NCBI RefSeq assembly: GCF_014200675.1
Contig: NZ_JACHCI010000003.1
Location: 310,001-374,000 of the forward strand
Reading direction: 5' to 3'
DNA: 64,000 bases
Source: Janthinobacterium saanense
GTDB taxonomy: Bacteria > Pseudomonadota > Gammaproteobacteria > Burkholderiales > Burkholderiaceae_D
The notes below the pieces were generated by a model. That model was not told the DNA's origin and did not search any database. It saw nothing but the letters and a program-made list of their open reading frames with translations. Positions 44,630 through 53,682 of this stretch are shown here, one piece after another; position 1 is the stretch's first letter, and each line of letters opens with the position of its first letter. A program made the position numbers and the translations under genes.

Positions 44630-45187
44630 TTGACGGTCAAGACTGCATCCGGGGTGAAAGTCCCCGATGACCTGGTACAGGTAGGCTATGTCTCCGGTGC
44701 CTATGGCATTGCTGGCGGGGTCAGGATCACTCCTTTCTCCGACGACGCGGATGCATTATTAAGCGTTAAAACCTGGTGGCTTGATAAACCGACCTTGCAT
44801 GACGTTGACGTCAGGCAGGCGAAGTTGCACGGCGGCGACGTCGTGGCCCAGCTGGTGGGTGTGGTAGGGCGGGATGCCGCAGAAGCGCTGAAAGGCGTCT
44901 CTGTGCAAATTCCGCGTAGCCATTTCCCTACGCTGGATGCCGATGAGTTTTATTGGTCCGATCTGATCGGGCTGACAGTTGAGAATTTACAAGGCGAGTG
45001 CCTCGGCGTAGTGACCGACATGATGAGCAATGGTCCGCAATCGATATTGCGTATCGCTCCAGTCGAGAACCCGGATGACTCGCTAGACAAGGCGCCTGAG
45101 CGCCTGATCCCGTTTGTTGGCCAGTTTGTCATTAACGTTGACAAGGCCGGCAAGAAGATCACGGTCGATTGGGGCCTGGATTATTAA
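44630..45187 (+). CDS. rimM: 16S rRNA processing/maturation factor RimM
   Basis: A 185-residue RimM required for 30S assembly. The N-terminal beta-barrel (LVQVGYVSGAYGIAGGVRITPFSDD) and PRC-barrel domain (EFYWSDLIGLTVENLQGECLGVV, then FVINVDKAGKKITVDWGLDY) are complete. The first plausible start is a TTG at 44630, 15 bases after the rpsP stop; GTG codons at 44654 are alternatives. No good ribosome binding site separates them, so the start is uncertain. It binds S19 and acts near S16, which is encoded just upstream. Confidence 0.93.
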   Translation: MTVKTASGVKVPDDLVQVGYVSGAYGIAGGVRITPFSDDADALLSVKTWWLDKPTLHDVDVRQAKLHGGDVVAQLVGVVGRDAAEALKGVSVQIPRSHFPTLDADEFYWSDLIGLTVENLQGECLGVVTDMMSNGPQSILRIAPVENPDDSLDKAPERLIPFVGQFVINVDKAGKKITVDWGLDY

Positions 45188-45237
45188 GCCGATTGCGCTC
45201 ACTTTGCGCCGCGTAATGTTTTTGGAATGGGCCAGCG

Positions 45238-45984
45238 ATGCAATTTGATGTCGTCACCCTGTTCCCGGAAATGTTTGCCGCGCTGACGCAGTCGGGTGTG
45301 ACCCGGCGTGCCTTCGGACAAAAGAAATGTGGCTTGTCCTTGTGGAATCCCCGTGATTTCACGACGGATAATCACCGTACCGTGGATGACCGCCCCTATG
45401 GCGGCGGCCCCGGCATGGTGATGATGGCCAGGCCGCTCGAAGCGACGATCAATGCCGCGAAGCAGCGCCAGACGGAGCTTGGTCTGGCCGCGCCGCGCGT
45501 GGTATTCATGTCGCCGCAAGGCCGTCCCTTGACGCATGAAAAAGTCACGCAACTGAAGGCCGAACCTGGCCTGGTGATTTTGTGTGGCCGCTATGAGGCG
45601 GTCGATCAGCGCCTGCTTGACCGTTGTGTCGATGAAGAAATCAGCGTCGGCGACTTCGTGTTGTCGGGCGGTGAATTGCCTGCCATGGCCTTGATGGATG
45701 CGGTGATCCGCTTGTTGCCCGGTGTCTTGAATACCGAGGCCTCGGCGATCGAGGACAGCTTCGTCAATGGTTTGCTCGATTCGCCCCATTACACGCGGCC
45801 TGAAACGTATGAAGGCGTGGCTGTGCCGCCCGTTTTAATGGGTGGCAACCATGCCGAGATCGTCAAGTGGCGCCGCCAGCGCATGCTGGAAGCGACCGCC
45901 AAGAAGCGTCCCGATCTGTTGATCGGCGCGCGTGCCGCCGGCTTGCTGAGCAAGTCCGACGAACAATTTTTGGCCAGCCTGTAA
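45238..45984 (+). CDS. trmD: tRNA (guanine37-N1)-methyltransferase
   Basis: A 248-residue SPOUT methyltransferase that forms m1G37 in tRNA with AdoMet and prevents frameshifting. It starts [13 protein letters not shown], contains [23 protein letters not shown] (active-site Asp/Arg), [18 protein letters not shown], and [15 protein letters not shown] with the deep trefoil knot. Third gene of the rpsP operon. The length is standard. Confidence 0.97.
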   Translation: MQFDVVTLFPEMFAALTQSGVTRRAFGQKKCGLSLWNPRDFTTDNHRTVDDRPYGGGPGMVMMARPLEATINAAKQRQTELGLAAPRVVFMSPQGRPLTHEKVTQLKAEPGLVILCGRYEAVDQRLLDRCVDEEISVGDFVLSGGELPAMALMDAVIRLLPGVLNTEASAIEDSFVNGLLDSPHYTRPETYEGVAVPPVLMGGNHAEIVKWRRQRMLEATAKKRPDLLIGARAAGLLSKSDEQFLASL

Positions 45985-46113
45985 GCTTTCTTCGGAAGGC
46001 AAGCAGGGTGGTTGTAGTGCCGGGCATGTTGCCCATATGTAGTACCCATCCTCTACCGGGCGGATAGTACGCTATCCACAGTGCGCCGGCATGATGGTTT
46101 TCGGAGTTATAAA

Positions 46114-46497
46114 ATGGACTTGATTCAACAATTAGAGCAGGAAGAAATTGCCCGCCTGGGTAAAACCATTCCTGAATTCGCACCTGGCGATACCGTTATC
46201 GTCAACGTCAACGTAGTCGAAGGCACGCGCAAGCGCGCCCAGGCATACGAAGGCGTCGTTATCTCCCGTCGTAACCGTGGCCTGAACTCGAACTTCATCG
46301 TTCGCAAGATCTCGTCGGGTGAAGGCGTTGAGCGTACGTTCCAACTGTACTCGCCGCTGATCGCTTCGATCGAAGTGAAACGCCGTGGTGATGTTCGCCG
46401 CGCCAAGCTGTACTACCTGCGTGAGCGTTCGGGCAAATCGGCTCGTATTAAAGAAAAACTGCCAAATCGCCGCGTTGTGGCGAAAGCAAGCGCGTAA
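46114..46497 (+). CDS. rplS: 50S ribosomal protein L19
   Basis: A 127-residue L19 starting [15 protein letters not shown], with the family sequence [26 protein letters not shown] and [25 protein letters not shown] at 46103 supports the ATG at 46114; a GTG at 46081 in the same frame is unlikely. Last gene of the operon, followed by a strong terminator. Confidence 0.98.
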   Translation: MDLIQQLEQEEIARLGKTIPEFAPGDTVIVNVNVVEGTRKRAQAYEGVVISRRNRGLNSNFIVRKISSGEGVERTFQLYSPLIASIEVKRRGDVRRAKLYYLRERSGKSARIKEKLPNRRVVAKASA

Positions 46498-46519
46498 TAT
46501 CAGCGTCTGCCTTGGAAAA

Positions 46520-46546
46520 GGGGGTACCATCGGTACCCCCTTTTTT
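46520..46546 (+). terminator. intrinsic terminator of the rpsP operon
   Basis: GGGGGTACC, ATC loop, GGTACCCCC, then six T; 23 bases after the rplS stop. Confidence 0.93.
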
Positions 46547-46580
46547 ATTTCAGCGCAGAATGCATGTTCAGGAGGACTGC

Positions 46581-47240
46581 ATGACGACACTCACATTTGA
46601 TCCACAGCAATTAGCTGTCGATGCCATCGCTGGCGAAGCGGCGCTCGATGCTGCGCGCCTGGCGCCGGACTGGCTGCGTGAGCGCCTGGCTGCTCCACCC
46701 GCCTGGCAGGCAGAGTTGCCAGAAACGGCGCTGTCTACGCGCGCTGAACCCGTTCCGGCTGCCGTGCTGATTCCCCTGGTGCAGCGCCCGCAGGGCTTGA
46801 GCGTGTTGCTGACCATGCGCACCGATCATTTGAGCAGCCATGCTGGCCAGATCAGTTTTCCCGGTGGGCGCAGTGAAGTCTACGATGTGACCCCGGTGGC
46901 CACTGCCTTGCGCGAAACGGAAGAAGAAGTGGGTCTGGCGCGCGCGCATATCGAAGTGCTGGGCTGCCTGCCTGATTACCTGACCGGCACCGGGTACCGG
47001 GTCACGCCGGTGGTGGGCCTGGTCACGCCGCCATTCAGCTTGCGTGCCGATCCGTCCGAGGTGGCGGAAATCTTCGAAGTACCGCTGGCCTTCCTGATGG
47101 ATGGCGCGCATCATCAGCGTTTGTCGGTGGAATTGGCGGGCAGGCGCCGCTCGTTTTATGCCATGCCGTATGAGCGGTTCTTCATCTGGGGCGCCACGGC
47201 AGGCATGCTGCGCAACCTGTTTCACCTCTTGCGGGCTTGA
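46581..47240 (+). CDS. Nudix hydrolase, CoA pyrophosphatase type
   Basis: A 219-residue Nudix protein starting MTTLTFDPQQL after AGGAGG. The Nudix box is present as GGRSEVYDVTPVATALRETEEEVGL (near residues 95-120), with an upstream FPGG motif, the combination seen in NudL-type CoA pyrophosphatases that split CoA into phosphopantetheine and adenosine 3',5'-bisphosphate. The C-terminus ends YERFFIWGATAGMLRNLFHLL. Substrate preference is inferred from the family pattern. It is a stand-alone gene behind the ribosomal operon. Confidence 0.9.
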   Translation: MTTLTFDPQQLAVDAIAGEAALDAARLAPDWLRERLAAPPAWQAELPETALSTRAEPVPAAVLIPLVQRPQGLSVLLTMRTDHLSSHAGQISFPGGRSEVYDVTPVATALRETEEEVGLARAHIEVLGCLPDYLTGTGYRVTPVVGLVTPPFSLRADPSEVAEIFEVPLAFLMDGAHHQRLSVELAGRRRSFYAMPYERFFIWGATAGMLRNLFHLLRA

Positions 47241-47361
47241 GGGCGATTAAAAAAACCGTGCTGAAAATTCGTGCTGCACGTAATAAGTTTGATTCCAGCA
47301 CGGCACTGCGCTATCGTAGCGGGCATTGCGGTATTGCTGAAAAAGACAAAAAGGACGTTTG

Positions 47362-48321
47362 ATGACATTTCTCTCCATACTTTGCGCATTGCTGATCGAG
47401 CAGCTCAAACCTTTGCGCGCGGATAATCCTATCTACGCCGAGATCAAGAGCCTGGCGATGCGCATGGAGACCTGGTTCAATGCCGGCCATGCCAGCCATG
47501 GCCGCATGGGCTGGTTTTTGATGCTGGCCATGCTGATGGTGCCGACGGCGGCCATTTATTGGGTCTTGTCGTATTACAAGCTGACCTTCGTCGCCTTCGC
47601 CTGGAATATCCTGATCGTTTACCTGACGCTGGGTTTCCGGCACTACAGCCATTACTTCACCTCGATCCAGCTGGCCTTGAGCGCAGGCGACGAGGCTGCC
47701 GCGCGCACCTTGCTGGCCGAGTGGACCAAGCAAGATACGGTGGGCATGGAAGTGAGTGAAATTTCGCGCATCGCCGTCGAAAAGGCTTTGATCACCACCC
47801 ATCGCAATGTGTTTGGCGTCTTCTTCTGGTTCCTGATGCCGATCGGCCCGGCTGGCGCCGTGATGTACCGCGTGGCCGAATACCTGGCGCGCGCCTGGAA
47901 TGAACCGGAACACATGCGCAATGAAGCATTCGGCCAGTTTGCCGAGCGTGCTTTTTACTGGATCGACTGGATCCCCGTGCGCCTGACGGCCGTGGCCTTT
48001 GCGGTGGTGGGCAATTTTGAAGATGCGATCTATGCCTGGCGCAACTTTGCCCACCGCTGGCAAAATGAGGCGATCGGCATCATCCTGACGGCAGGCGGCG
48101 GCGCCATGGGCGTACGCCTGGGCACGCCAGCTGAAACGGCGGCCCGCGTGGTGGTCACGCCGGACATGGCGGTCGATGACAGCGACAGCGAAAGCGACAT
48201 CCTGCCCGGCGAAGAGCCTGGCGCGCGCGCCTTGCAGAGCACGGTGGGCCTGGTCTGGCGCGCCTTGCTGCTGTGGATGCTGTTATTGCTGCTGATGTCA
48301 GGCGCTGTCTGGCTCGGTTAA
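47362..48321 (+). CDS. CobD/CbiB-family membrane protein
   Basis: A 319-residue inner-membrane protein with about five helices, starting MTFLSILCALLIEQLKPLR. It has the CbiB-type LIEQLKPL start and a helix with WFLMPIGPAGAVMYRVAEYLA, where the PIGPAGAVMYR part matches the CobD/CbiB fold used in adenosylcobinamide-phosphate synthesis. No cobalamin genes are adjacent. Many Burkholderiales carry such stand-alone homologues whose role is unclear. A Ser/Asp/Glu-rich segment separates the last helix. A terminator follows. Confidence 0.85.
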   Translation: MTFLSILCALLIEQLKPLRADNPIYAEIKSLAMRMETWFNAGHASHGRMGWFLMLAMLMVPTAAIYWVLSYYKLTFVAFAWNILIVYLTLGFRHYSHYFTSIQLALSAGDEAAARTLLAEWTKQDTVGMEVSEISRIAVEKALITTHRNVFGVFFWFLMPIGPAGAVMYRVAEYLARAWNEPEHMRNEAFGQFAERAFYWIDWIPVRLTAVAFAVVGNFEDAIYAWRNFAHRWQNEAIGIILTAGGGAMGVRLGTPAETAARVVVTPDMAVDDSDSESDILPGEEPGARALQSTVGLVWRALLLWMLLLLLMSGAVWLG

Positions 48322-48388
48322 TAGCAGGGATGGCGGCATTCACATAGCGTCTGTGTATGCGCATTAGGGCTTGAACAGAGGTAAAATG

Positions 48389-48425
48389 AGGGGCTGGCGC
48401 GTGGTACGCACCAGCCCCTGTTTTC
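48389..48425 (+). terminator. intrinsic terminator after the CbiB-like gene
   Basis: AGGGGCTGG and CCAGCCCCT form a nine-base stem with a 13-base loop, then GTTTTC. The rest of the gap to 48611 holds a TATAAT-like box near 48490 and nothing else recognised. Confidence 0.75.
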
Positions 48426-48611
48426 ATGTTCGTTCATATCTGCTTACATCTGCAGTTCAGATCGGGCTAGAAGCCAGGTCTTCTATAAGATATAATACTG
48501 ACTGAGCGCTGCAAGCGTCATCGCAGGCAGTCGCAATAAGTTGATGCAATTGAAATACCAGCCCGGTTTCGCTGCCGGGGCCATTCACGCAATCCAGTCC
48601 CGACAAGCCAC

Positions 48612-48947
48612 ATGGCCGAGTTATCTCAAAACAACGGAGAACTCTCAGACGAGTTCTTTATCTTAGGTCTCACCAGCAATGGCAAGCAGTTTCGCCCCAG
48701 CGACTGGGCCGAGCGCCTGTGCGGAGTGATGTCCTGTTTTAATCCCGAAGGTGGCGGGCGCAATGCGCACCTGCAATATTCGCCTTATGTACGCCCGACC
48801 CTGGTCAATGGCGTGAAATCGGTGGTGGTCAATACCAAGCTGCGGGAAATCGAACCGATGGCGTTTCACTTCGTGCGCGAGTTCGCCAAGGATAACGACC
48901 TGCAAATCGTCGAAGCCTGTTTGCTGCCGCATCCAGACGAGAAGTAA
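48612..48947 (+). CDS. DUF3579 protein
   Basis: A 111-residue protein, starting MAELSQNNGELSDEFFILGLTSNGKQFRPSDWAERLCG, matching the DUF3579 family, which is largely confined to betaproteobacteria. The rest reads MSCFNPEGGG and SPYVRPTLVNGVKSVVVNTKLR. There is no signal peptide or known catalytic motif. The family role is unknown. Stand-alone gene. The window thus supports a beta assignment. Confidence 0.9.
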   Translation: MAELSQNNGELSDEFFILGLTSNGKQFRPSDWAERLCGVMSCFNPEGGGRNAHLQYSPYVRPTLVNGVKSVVVNTKLREIEPMAFHFVREFAKDNDLQIVEACLLPHPDEK

Positions 48948-49136
48948 GTACTCATTCTGACAATGCCGCCAGCCCGCGTCCGTGGGCAAGGGTGGTGTTG
49001 GTCCGCACACACTGCCAACGCGCACTCAATCAAATCCCCTCGCCTGAAAATGCTGGAGTTGCAACTCGTTTAACGGGACATGCATGTACTATCTGTCCAG
49101 GTCATTGTGGTAGATGGAGGGCATGGAAATCTGGCT

Positions 49137-49682
49137 TTATGCCGCTACGCGCGCATACATGAAAAAATTCCCCGGCACACCGCGCACCATGCGGTAGGAG
49201 CGTAGCCAGCCTTCCCGTTCGAATCCCGCTTTTTCCAGCACGCGTATCGATGCCGCATTGGTGTCGAGCACGCAAGCCTGCACGCGCAGGCAGCGCTGCG
49301 ATTGCAATGCCCAATCGCCCGCTGCCACGCAGATGGCCGTGGCGATGCCGCGTCCCCACCATGCTGGCGCCAGGTCGTAGGCAATTTCCGCCTGGCGGTG
49401 CTGCACCGAGCGCTGGTTGAATCCCACGGTGCCGATCAGGCGGCCCGTGCTGCCGTCTGCACAACGTTCGGCAATCGCAAAACGCAGCGGTGTTTCCGCT
49501 CCGGCTATCTGGTAGCTATTGAACAGCGCATATAAATCATGGATGTCGCGCAACTGCCAGCTGGTGTGGCGGACGACTTCCGGATCGCGTAAATAGGCAT
49601 ACCAGTGTGGTATGTCGGCCGCCAGCAGCGGCCGGATTTCGACCAGCGGATGGTTGCAGGGTGGCAGGGATGGAGCTGGCAT
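49137..49682 (-). CDS. GNAT-family N-acetyltransferase (RimJ-like)
   Basis: A 181-residue acetyltransferase starting MPAPSLPPCNHPLVEIRPL. It shows the GNAT pattern LRPLLAADI-like start, AYDLAPAWWGRGIATAICVAAGDWAL (motif A with the acetyl-CoA pyrophosphate loop W-W-G-R-G-I-A), and LDTNAASIRVLEKAGFEREG (motif B). This is the RimJ/RimL-type subgroup that acetylates N-termini or small molecules. It lies 35 bases downstream of the GntR gene on the same strand, perhaps co-transcribed. The substrate is unknown; acetylation of an amino sugar is a guess from context. Confidence 0.88.
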   Translation of the reverse strand: MPAPSLPPCNHPLVEIRPLLAADIPHWYAYLRDPEVVRHTSWQLRDIHDLYALFNSYQIAGAETPLRFAIAERCADGSTGRLIGTVGFNQRSVQHRQAEIAYDLAPAWWGRGIATAICVAAGDWALQSQRCLRVQACVLDTNAASIRVLEKAGFEREGWLRSYRMVRGVPGNFFMYARVAA

Positions 49683-49717
49683 GCATATCTCCTGTGGCGG
49701 CTGGAATCGATGGCTAC

Positions 49718-50458
49718 TTAACTCGTACTTAATTCTGCCACAAAATCGTACATGTCTCCCCGGAAGTAGGAGCGGCAGAATTCCACCGCGCGGCCATCGC
49801 GCAAGAAACCCAGGCGTTCCACCGACAAGCCGGCATCGCCTTCCTCGGCTTGCAGCAGGCTCGCCTGTTCGCCTGTCAGTAGTAGCGCACTCAAGCGCTG
49901 CAAGGCGCGCACCGGGCGGTTGCCCGCCTGTTCCAGCGCGTCGTACATGGAAATATCCACGGCTTCAAGCGCCGGCAGGCAGCTTGCCACGATGGTGGCG
50001 TACTCCAGGCACATCGGCACCTCGTCCGCATAGCGGATGCGGTGAAAACGGTACACGGGCGCGCCGGGCGAGAGCCGCAAACGCAGCGCTTCTTCCGGCG
50101 TGACGGTGCCTTCCGAACGCTTGAGCCAGACGCTGCGCGGCGTACGGCCGCGGGCCCGCATGTCCTCGGAAAACGAGGTCAGCTTGGCGAAGTTTTTTTC
50201 GATGCGGGTATTGATGAAATTGCCGGAGCCGGGACGCCGCACCAGCAAACCTTCATTCACCAGGCCATCGATAGCCTTGCGCACGGTGATGCGCGATACG
50301 GCCAGGTCCATCGCCAGTTGGCGTTCGGCCGGCAGTGCTTCGTCGGGGCCGAGGATGCGTTTGTCGATCGCTTCGCGCAGTGCGCGCTGCAATTGCTGGT
50401 ACAGGGGCAGGCTGCTGGTTTGCCCCAGGCCTTGCATGATTTGAGCCAGGGTAGTCAT
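49718..50458 (-). CDS. GntR/HutC-family regulator with UTRA domain (NagR-like)
   Basis: A 246-residue repressor. The N-terminal winged helix (LYQQLQRALREAIDKRILGPDEALPAERQLAMDLAVSRITVRKAIDGLVNEGLLVRRPGSGNFI) is classic GntR, and the rest is a UTRA ligand-binding domain (SEDMRARGRTPRSVWL, then VYRFHRIRYADEVPMCLEYATI). Regulators of this group sense GlcNAc-6-phosphate or related ligands. It is divergent from a TonB receptor and sits beside a GH18 chitinase and NagX-like genes, so control of chitin/GlcNAc uptake is likely. The start at 50458 has GGAGA at long spacing. Confidence 0.9.
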   Translation of the reverse strand: MTTLAQIMQGLGQTSSLPLYQQLQRALREAIDKRILGPDEALPAERQLAMDLAVSRITVRKAIDGLVNEGLLVRRPGSGNFINTRIEKNFAKLTSFSEDMRARGRTPRSVWLKRSEGTVTPEEALRLRLSPGAPVYRFHRIRYADEVPMCLEYATIVASCLPALEAVDISMYDALEQAGNRPVRALQRLSALLLTGEQASLLQAEEGDAGLSVERLGFLRDGRAVEFCRSYFRGDMYDFVAELSTS

Positions 50459-50844
50459 ACGGTGGGCGTCTCCGTTATGGCGCGTTATGGACGCGCTCTG
50501 CATGTGTTTTTCGTCGCTGGATAATACCAAAAAAGGCCGTGATAAAACCAATTTTCATGGTCAAGGCGGCAATTGCGTGGAAATCACAGCTGGTATTTAT
50601 CGTGGTTCCAGAGTGAAGCACGGAATAGAGACAAAGTGGTCTGTGTGTTTCAAACAACGTTATAAAAAAAATGTTTCAACTGGTAGTGCTGTGGTATTGG
50701 TTAGTAGTATATTGGAGTTGAATTGGTTTGTAAGTGGTTGGCAGAAGGATCTACAGGGGCAGCCAGTTTGGGGGCCCACTGTCAAGAAGATCTACGTTAA
50801 AAATGAAAAGGTTCCATCCTGGGGCCAAAATCAAGGGGGAGTAC
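50459..50844 (+). promoter_or_regulatory. 386-bp regulatory gap before the first carbohydrate receptor gene
   Basis: This non-coding stretch between the GntR gene and the receptor start is richer in A/T than its surroundings. AATACCA at 50523-50529 and TGGTATT at 50591-50597 and 50692-50698 are complementary half-sites of the TGGTAT type seen in GntR/HutC operators. A full symmetrical operator was not found. An AAGGGGGAG site ends it. Confidence 0.45.
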
Positions 50845-53565
50845 ATGAAACGCAATTTGACAGTAAAGCCTATCGCCGTTGCTGTGGCCATGTTGATGGC
50901 AGGTGCAAGTTTTTCGGCATATGCTCAAAACGCCGTTGAAAAAGAAGTCAAGCCTGCCGCTGCTGCTGACGCGGCCGATGGCGCTGAAGGCCCGCAAGTG
51001 GTAGTGACCGGTATTCGTGCTTCGTTGCAACAATCCTTGAATCAAAAGCGTAATTCCGACAGTTTCATTGAAGTGATCACGGCGGAAGACGTCGGCAAGA
51101 TGCCAGACAAAAACATTGCTGACTCCCTGCAACGTATTCCAGGCGTTAGCGTCGCTGCCGCCGGCGGCAATGAAGGCAGCTTTGGCGAGAATGACCGCGT
51201 TGCCCTGCGCGGCACGCCGTTCGGCCTGACCCTGACCACTTTCAATGGCCATTCCGTCAGTAGCGGCGACTGGTTTGCCGACAATATTATCGGCGGTGGC
51301 CGCAGCGTCAGCTTCTCGCTGTTCCCATCGGAGTTGATCGGTCGGGTCACTGTACACAAAGGTTCGCAGGCGAATCTGCTGGAAGGTGGCGCCGAAGGCG
51401 TGATTGATATCGAATCGCGCAAACCACTGGATTTCAAGAAACCCTTCAGCGGTCAAGTCAGTCTGGGCGGTGTGTACTCCTCCAACTCGGGTAAAAAAGA
51501 TCCGCAGTTCAGCGGTATGTTGAACTGGAAAAACGATACCAACACCTTGGGTGTGATGTTGCAGGGCTTTTATCAAAAACGCAGCCTGAGCCGTGTCGGC
51601 CAAGAAAATGGTGTCTGGTATGACGAGGTCAAGCCGGATTCGGCAGTTGCTGGCGCGATCCCTGGATCGGCTGGTGGCCGGGTCAACTACATGGGCGGTA
51701 CCGCGTGGTTTGAACAAGTTCGTACCCGCAAGGGCGGCTTGCTTGATGTACAAGTCAAGCCATCGAGCGACCTGATGCTGGACTTTAGCCTGTTCCACTC
51801 CGAACTTGACGCACCGAACATCAACCATAACTTTATCCAGACCGTGGGCCTGGAAACGGGTAGCAAGGGCGGCTATCCAGTTGGCAACGTCAACGGCACC
51901 TATCGTGGCGGTATCGTCACCGGCCTGCATACGACGGTTCCAGCGAATTGTGGCACCATCTGCGACGGCTATTCCAGCGCGGTGCAGGAAGAGTTCAGCC
52001 GTCCTGTGGCTGAAAGTAAATCTGACTTCTTCAACGTCGACGCCAAATACCGTGTCAATGACCGCCTGACAGTCTCCGGTAAAGTGGGAACGACGAAAGG
52101 TGTCGGCAATACGCAAAGTGGTGCGCTTGGTATCTGGATGCCATGGACCGGTGGCGGTTATACCCAGAACGGCGCCGACCATGGCGTGATCTACGATACG
52201 CCGGGTGCGGACAAGTTCTCGATGGGTGGCCGTCAGGCTACGCCATATACCTACGGCTCGCATGTCACCGCGAACGACAAGGAAACCTATGGCCAGGTCG
52301 ACGCTATCTTGAAACTCGACCATACTGTCATCAATTCGATCGAGTTCGGTGCCCGTGTTGCTGAGCATAAACGTGATCTGCGTTCGATCGCGATCAATGA
52401 TTATGCATCGTTATCGAATCCGGCCAATCTGCCGATGAATGGATTGACTTCGTTCCCAGGAAAGTTCAATGACCTGGGTGTCAATGGCGCAGGTTACTGG
52501 ACATTCTCGCAAGATTCTGTCAATCAATGGCTGAAAGCGAACAGCGATTACAATGGCAAGGAACAGTTCCAGTCCGAATTCCAGATCAAGGAACCGACCC
52601 AGGCACTGTACGCCATGGCAAACTTTGGGTCTGAAGGCTTCTCCGGTAATTTTGGCCTGCGTTATGTGCGTACCAAGGAAGACGTGAATCGCTACGAGAT
52701 CACGGCGCCAGAACAATATGGCTTGAAAAACTACACGAGTATCTATAACGACTTCTTGCCTAGCGCCAACTTGCGCCTGGACGTGACGAAAGATATCGTT
52801 GGCCGTTTCGGTATCAGCCGCACGATGGCACGTCCTGAACTGGGCATGATGGCTGGCCTGGATCTGCGCGACAACCAATTGGACGGTAACGTCGGTAATC
52901 CGAACCTGCGTCCGATTTATGCCAATAATGCCGACATTGGTGTTGAATGGTACTTTGCACCGAAATCGATGCTGTCCGCTGATCTCTTCTATTCGTCGCT
53001 CGATGGTTATGTGACCTATGGCAAGAGCAAGACGACCTTCTACAATCAATTGCAGAAGAAGTACACGGAATACGATACCTCCACGCCACTCAATACCACC
53101 GGTGAAGTGCGTGGCCTCGAATTGGCTTACGTACAAGCGCTGCCAAATGGCTTCGGCGTGAATGCAAACTACACCTACACCGATGGTAAGGAAACGGGTA
53201 AGGTAGCCGGTTCCACTTGCGGCGATCAGGGCGATTGCACGATGATCGGCACCTCGAAAAATGCGTACAACATTGGCGCCTTCTTTGAAAATGCCAAGTT
53301 CAGCGCACGCCTGACCTACAGCTACCGCTCGGAATTCCTGAACGGTACTTCGCGTCGCGGTGCGGCGTACCAGGCCGGTATCGGTACTCTGTCGGCCTCG
53401 ATCGCTTACCAGTTGACGGAAAACCTTGCCATCACGCTGGATGGCAAGGACCTGAACAATCCGTTGTCGCGCTCGGTCGTCAAGACACCTGGCTCGGATG
53501 ACATGCCAGGCGCGTTCTACAAGAACGGCCGCCAGATCTACCTGGCCCTGCAAGGCAAAATGTAA
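50845..53565 (+). CDS. TonB-dependent receptor, Xanthomonas/Caulobacter carbohydrate type
   Basis: A 906-residue outer-membrane receptor. It has a signal peptide ending ASFSAYAQ, then the TonB-Xanth-Caul plug pattern VVVTGIRASLQQSLNQKRNSDSFIEVITAEDVGKMPDKNIADSLQRIPGV and NDRVALRGTPFGLTLTTFNGH. The barrel ends ALQGKM. Such receptors import oligosaccharides. AAGGGGGAG precedes the ATG at 50845. It is the first gene after the divergent GntR regulator and is followed by a GH18 chitinase, pointing to chitin oligomer uptake. A strong terminator separates it from the chitinase. Confidence 0.92.
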   Translation: MKRNLTVKPIAVAVAMLMAGASFSAYAQNAVEKEVKPAAAADAADGAEGPQVVVTGIRASLQQSLNQKRNSDSFIEVITAEDVGKMPDKNIADSLQRIPGVSVAAAGGNEGSFGENDRVALRGTPFGLTLTTFNGHSVSSGDWFADNIIGGGRSVSFSLFPSELIGRVTVHKGSQANLLEGGAEGVIDIESRKPLDFKKPFSGQVSLGGVYSSNSGKKDPQFSGMLNWKNDTNTLGVMLQGFYQKRSLSRVGQENGVWYDEVKPDSAVAGAIPGSAGGRVNYMGGTAWFEQVRTRKGGLLDVQVKPSSDLMLDFSLFHSELDAPNINHNFIQTVGLETGSKGGYPVGNVNGTYRGGIVTGLHTTVPANCGTICDGYSSAVQEEFSRPVAESKSDFFNVDAKYRVNDRLTVSGKVGTTKGVGNTQSGALGIWMPWTGGGYTQNGADHGVIYDTPGADKFSMGGRQATPYTYGSHVTANDKETYGQVDAILKLDHTVINSIEFGARVAEHKRDLRSIAINDYASLSNPANLPMNGLTSFPGKFNDLGVNGAGYWTFSQDSVNQWLKANSDYNGKEQFQSEFQIKEPTQALYAMANFGSEGFSGNFGLRYVRTKEDVNRYEITAPEQYGLKNYTSIYNDFLPSANLRLDVTKDIVGRFGISRTMARPELGMMAGLDLRDNQLDGNVGNPNLRPIYANNADIGVEWYFAPKSMLSADLFYSSLDGYVTYGKSKTTFYNQLQKKYTEYDTSTPLNTTGEVRGLELAYVQALPNGFGVNANYTYTDGKETGKVAGSTCGDQGDCTMIGTSKNAYNIGAFFENAKFSARLTYSYRSEFLNGTSRRGAAYQAGIGTLSASIAYQLTENLAITLDGKDLNNPLSRSVVKTPGSDDMPGAFYKNGRQIYLALQGKM

Positions 53566-53615
53566 GGCATTTGATGCAGTCAGCACCTCCCGGATACCCG
53601 GGCTGGCGTGACAAA

Positions 53616-53647
53616 TGGCGGAGCGCAGCTGGCTCCGCCATTTTTTT
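53616..53647 (+). terminator. intrinsic terminator after the first receptor gene
   Basis: TGGCGGAGC, seven-base loop, GCTCCGCCA, then seven T. Confidence 0.93.
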
Positions 53648-53682
53648 ATTCTCCGGTTTGTTTTCTTGAGAGAGACCCCTAC

